The notes under the pieces: generated by a model | Databases searched by the model: none | The model's input: the letters and a program-made list of their open reading frames with translations, nothing else | Told to the model about the DNA's origin: nothing | Translations under genes and position numbers: made by a program | Source of the DNA: CAYHGV01 sp964356135 | Lineage (GTDB): Bacteria; Hydrothermota; Tepidihabitantia; CAYHGV01 | Direction of reading: 5' to 3' | DNA: 14,862 nucleotides | NCBI GenBank assembly: GCA_964356135.1 | Contig: CAYHGV010000074.1 | Location: 1-14,862 of the forward strand | In this document: in pieces, positions 13,933-14,862 of the stretch | Layout of the letters: every line of letters begins with the position of its first letter | Position numbering within the stretch: position 1 is the first letter of the stretch

Positions 13933-14862
13933 ATGAAAAACTTGGTTCTGCTTTTATTCTTTCCGTTAGTGCTATGGGGAACTATCGAACAGTGGGTGGA
14001 GACTACCCAAAAGGATTTTGTCGATGGTGCTTTCGAACACAACATCTACTGTACCTTCCGGCCGTTTCATGATTCACTGCCTGGCAATATCGAATTTGTC
14101 TCTCGCTGGGATTACAATAACGACGGCTATATTGACCTTGTCCTGTCAAACATCGTCAGAATCGGTACCGATGCCCTTAAAGATTCTGCGGTATTGTATC
14201 TGGGTGGTGCCGATGGCTACAAACCTTCGCGCCATATTGCCTATCAGACCGGCGGCAGTGCCGAAGTTGAGGGAGCAGATATAAACATCGATGGATTCCC
14301 GGATTTATTAATATCCCATTATCGGTTGTGGGGGCGGACTGGAGACCAGGCCCAGTTAAACGGTGGAGTTACCATCCAGTGGGGAGACCCGGCGACGAAA
14401 AGTCCGAGTCCGACCAGCTCCGACACCATCCCCCAGAACTCCCAGTGCGAAGCGCTGTATGTAGCCGATTTGAATAAAGACGGTTACCTGGATGTCATCA
14501 CCGGTTCATATCCGAATATCAATAATGTTGGAATTTTTTGGGGGACCTCCAACGGTTATACCGTCGATAGTGTCACATCGGTTCTGTGCCAAATACCCCG
14601 CCATAATTTTGAAGTTGCCGATTTTGACAAAGATGGCTATTATGATATCGCGGTAGTCAATTATATGGGGACCCAACAAGGCGTGGATAGTACTGACCCC
14701 CAAAAAACGTACCATTATATTTTATGGGGTGGTCCAGACGGTTACTCAAAAGTAAATCGAACCGACCTTATGTACTGGAATCCTTCTGCCCATGGTATGA
14801 CCGTCGCCGATTTTGATAAAAACGGCTGGCTCGACCTTGTGTTTACCGGTACGAAAGGGTTT
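13933..14862 (+). CDS. Secreted VCBS/FG-GAP repeat protein (3' partial, runs off the window)
   Basis: The frame is open from ATG 13933 to the last base, giving 310 residues without a stop. The start is fixed by TAAGGAG, 6 nt ahead of the ATG, and by a signal peptide (MKNLVLLLFFPLVLWG). Five calcium-binding DxNxDGxxD-type loops are visible: DYNNDGYID (60-68), DINIDGFPD (116-124), DLNKDGYLD (179-187), DFDKDGYYD (230-238) and DFDKNGWLD (293-301), spaced 51-63 residues apart. Each is followed by a short hydrophobic strand, and ILWGGPDGY/VLYLGGADGY-type strands lie between them. This is the FG-GAP/VCBS beta-propeller type found in surface and adhesion proteins. From its neighbours I expect a sorting domain at the missing C terminus. 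Calcium binding is inferred from the loops. Confidence 0.88.
   Translation, partial: MKNLVLLLFFPLVLWGTIEQWVETTQKDFVDGAFEHNIYCTFRPFHDSLPGNIEFVSRWDYNNDGYIDLVLSNIVRIGTDALKDSAVLYLGGADGYKPSRHIAYQTGGSAEVEGADINIDGFPDLLISHYRLWGRTGDQAQLNGGVTIQWGDPATKSPSPTSSDTIPQNSQCEALYVADLNKDGYLDVITGSYPNINNVGIFWGTSNGYTVDSVTSVLCQIPRHNFEVADFDKDGYYDIAVVNYMGTQQGVDSTDPQKTYHYILWGGPDGYSKVNRTDLMYWNPSAHGMTVADFDKNGWLDLVFTGTKGF

Overview
The window (about 50% GC by eye) is a chromosomal segment from a Gram-negative-type bacterium outside the usual model groups. Four reading frames (2-217, 10622-12037, 12027-13541 and the relic ending at 13923) end in the same roughly 70-90 residue FlgD-Ig-like / type IX secretion (T9SS)-type C-terminal sorting domain, with a G-x-Y...W-x-G/A-x-D...R/N...x-x-G-[VI]-Y-F...R/K-x-[IV]-x-[LI] pattern. 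A PorX-type response regulator with a PglZ domain is encoded beside them. This points to the FCB group or an allied candidate phylum (WOR-3/TA06/Cloacimonadota-like). The phylum assignment is inference from gene content, not a measurement.

Layout. 1-217 is the tail of a secreted protein. 356-763 is a Minf_1886-family small protein. 881-2866 (DinG/XPD-type iron-sulfur helicase) and 2844-3746 (PflX-like radical SAM protein) overlap as a pair. 3992-4804 is the only minus-strand unit: two paralogous small exported proteins, one a lipoprotein, with an intrinsic terminator at 3861-3897 and a promoter at 4903-4930. The non-coding sequence flanking this unit carries TAACCAC-headed short repeats. 5195-6574 is a membrane class III adenylate cyclase. 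6777-10520 is an overlapping operon: a GT9-like glycosyltransferase, a PorY-like sensor histidine kinase whose frame is broken by an in-frame TAA at 7843, and PorX. 10622-14862 is a train of secreted proteins: an eight-repeat PQQ-like propeller, an Asp-box propeller, a decayed cargo gene, and a VCBS/FG-GAP protein running off the end.

How it fits together. PorX and PorY-type kinases regulate T9SS in Bacteroidota. Here the pair sits directly upstream of several proteins bearing T9SS-type sorting domains and downstream of a surface-glycan-type glycosyltransferase, which suggests a local regulator-plus-cargo locus for surface export. No structural secretion gene (porK/L/M/N/sov) is visible. A second theme is initiation. 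Three transcription units (starting 356, 5195, 6777) share one geometry, TTGA-type -35, 16 nt, -10 hexamer, 6 nt, ATG, with no Shine-Dalgarno, which predicts leaderless mRNAs. Genes inside operons carry clear Shine-Dalgarno sites. No rRNA, tRNA, CRISPR array or insertion sequence was recognised.
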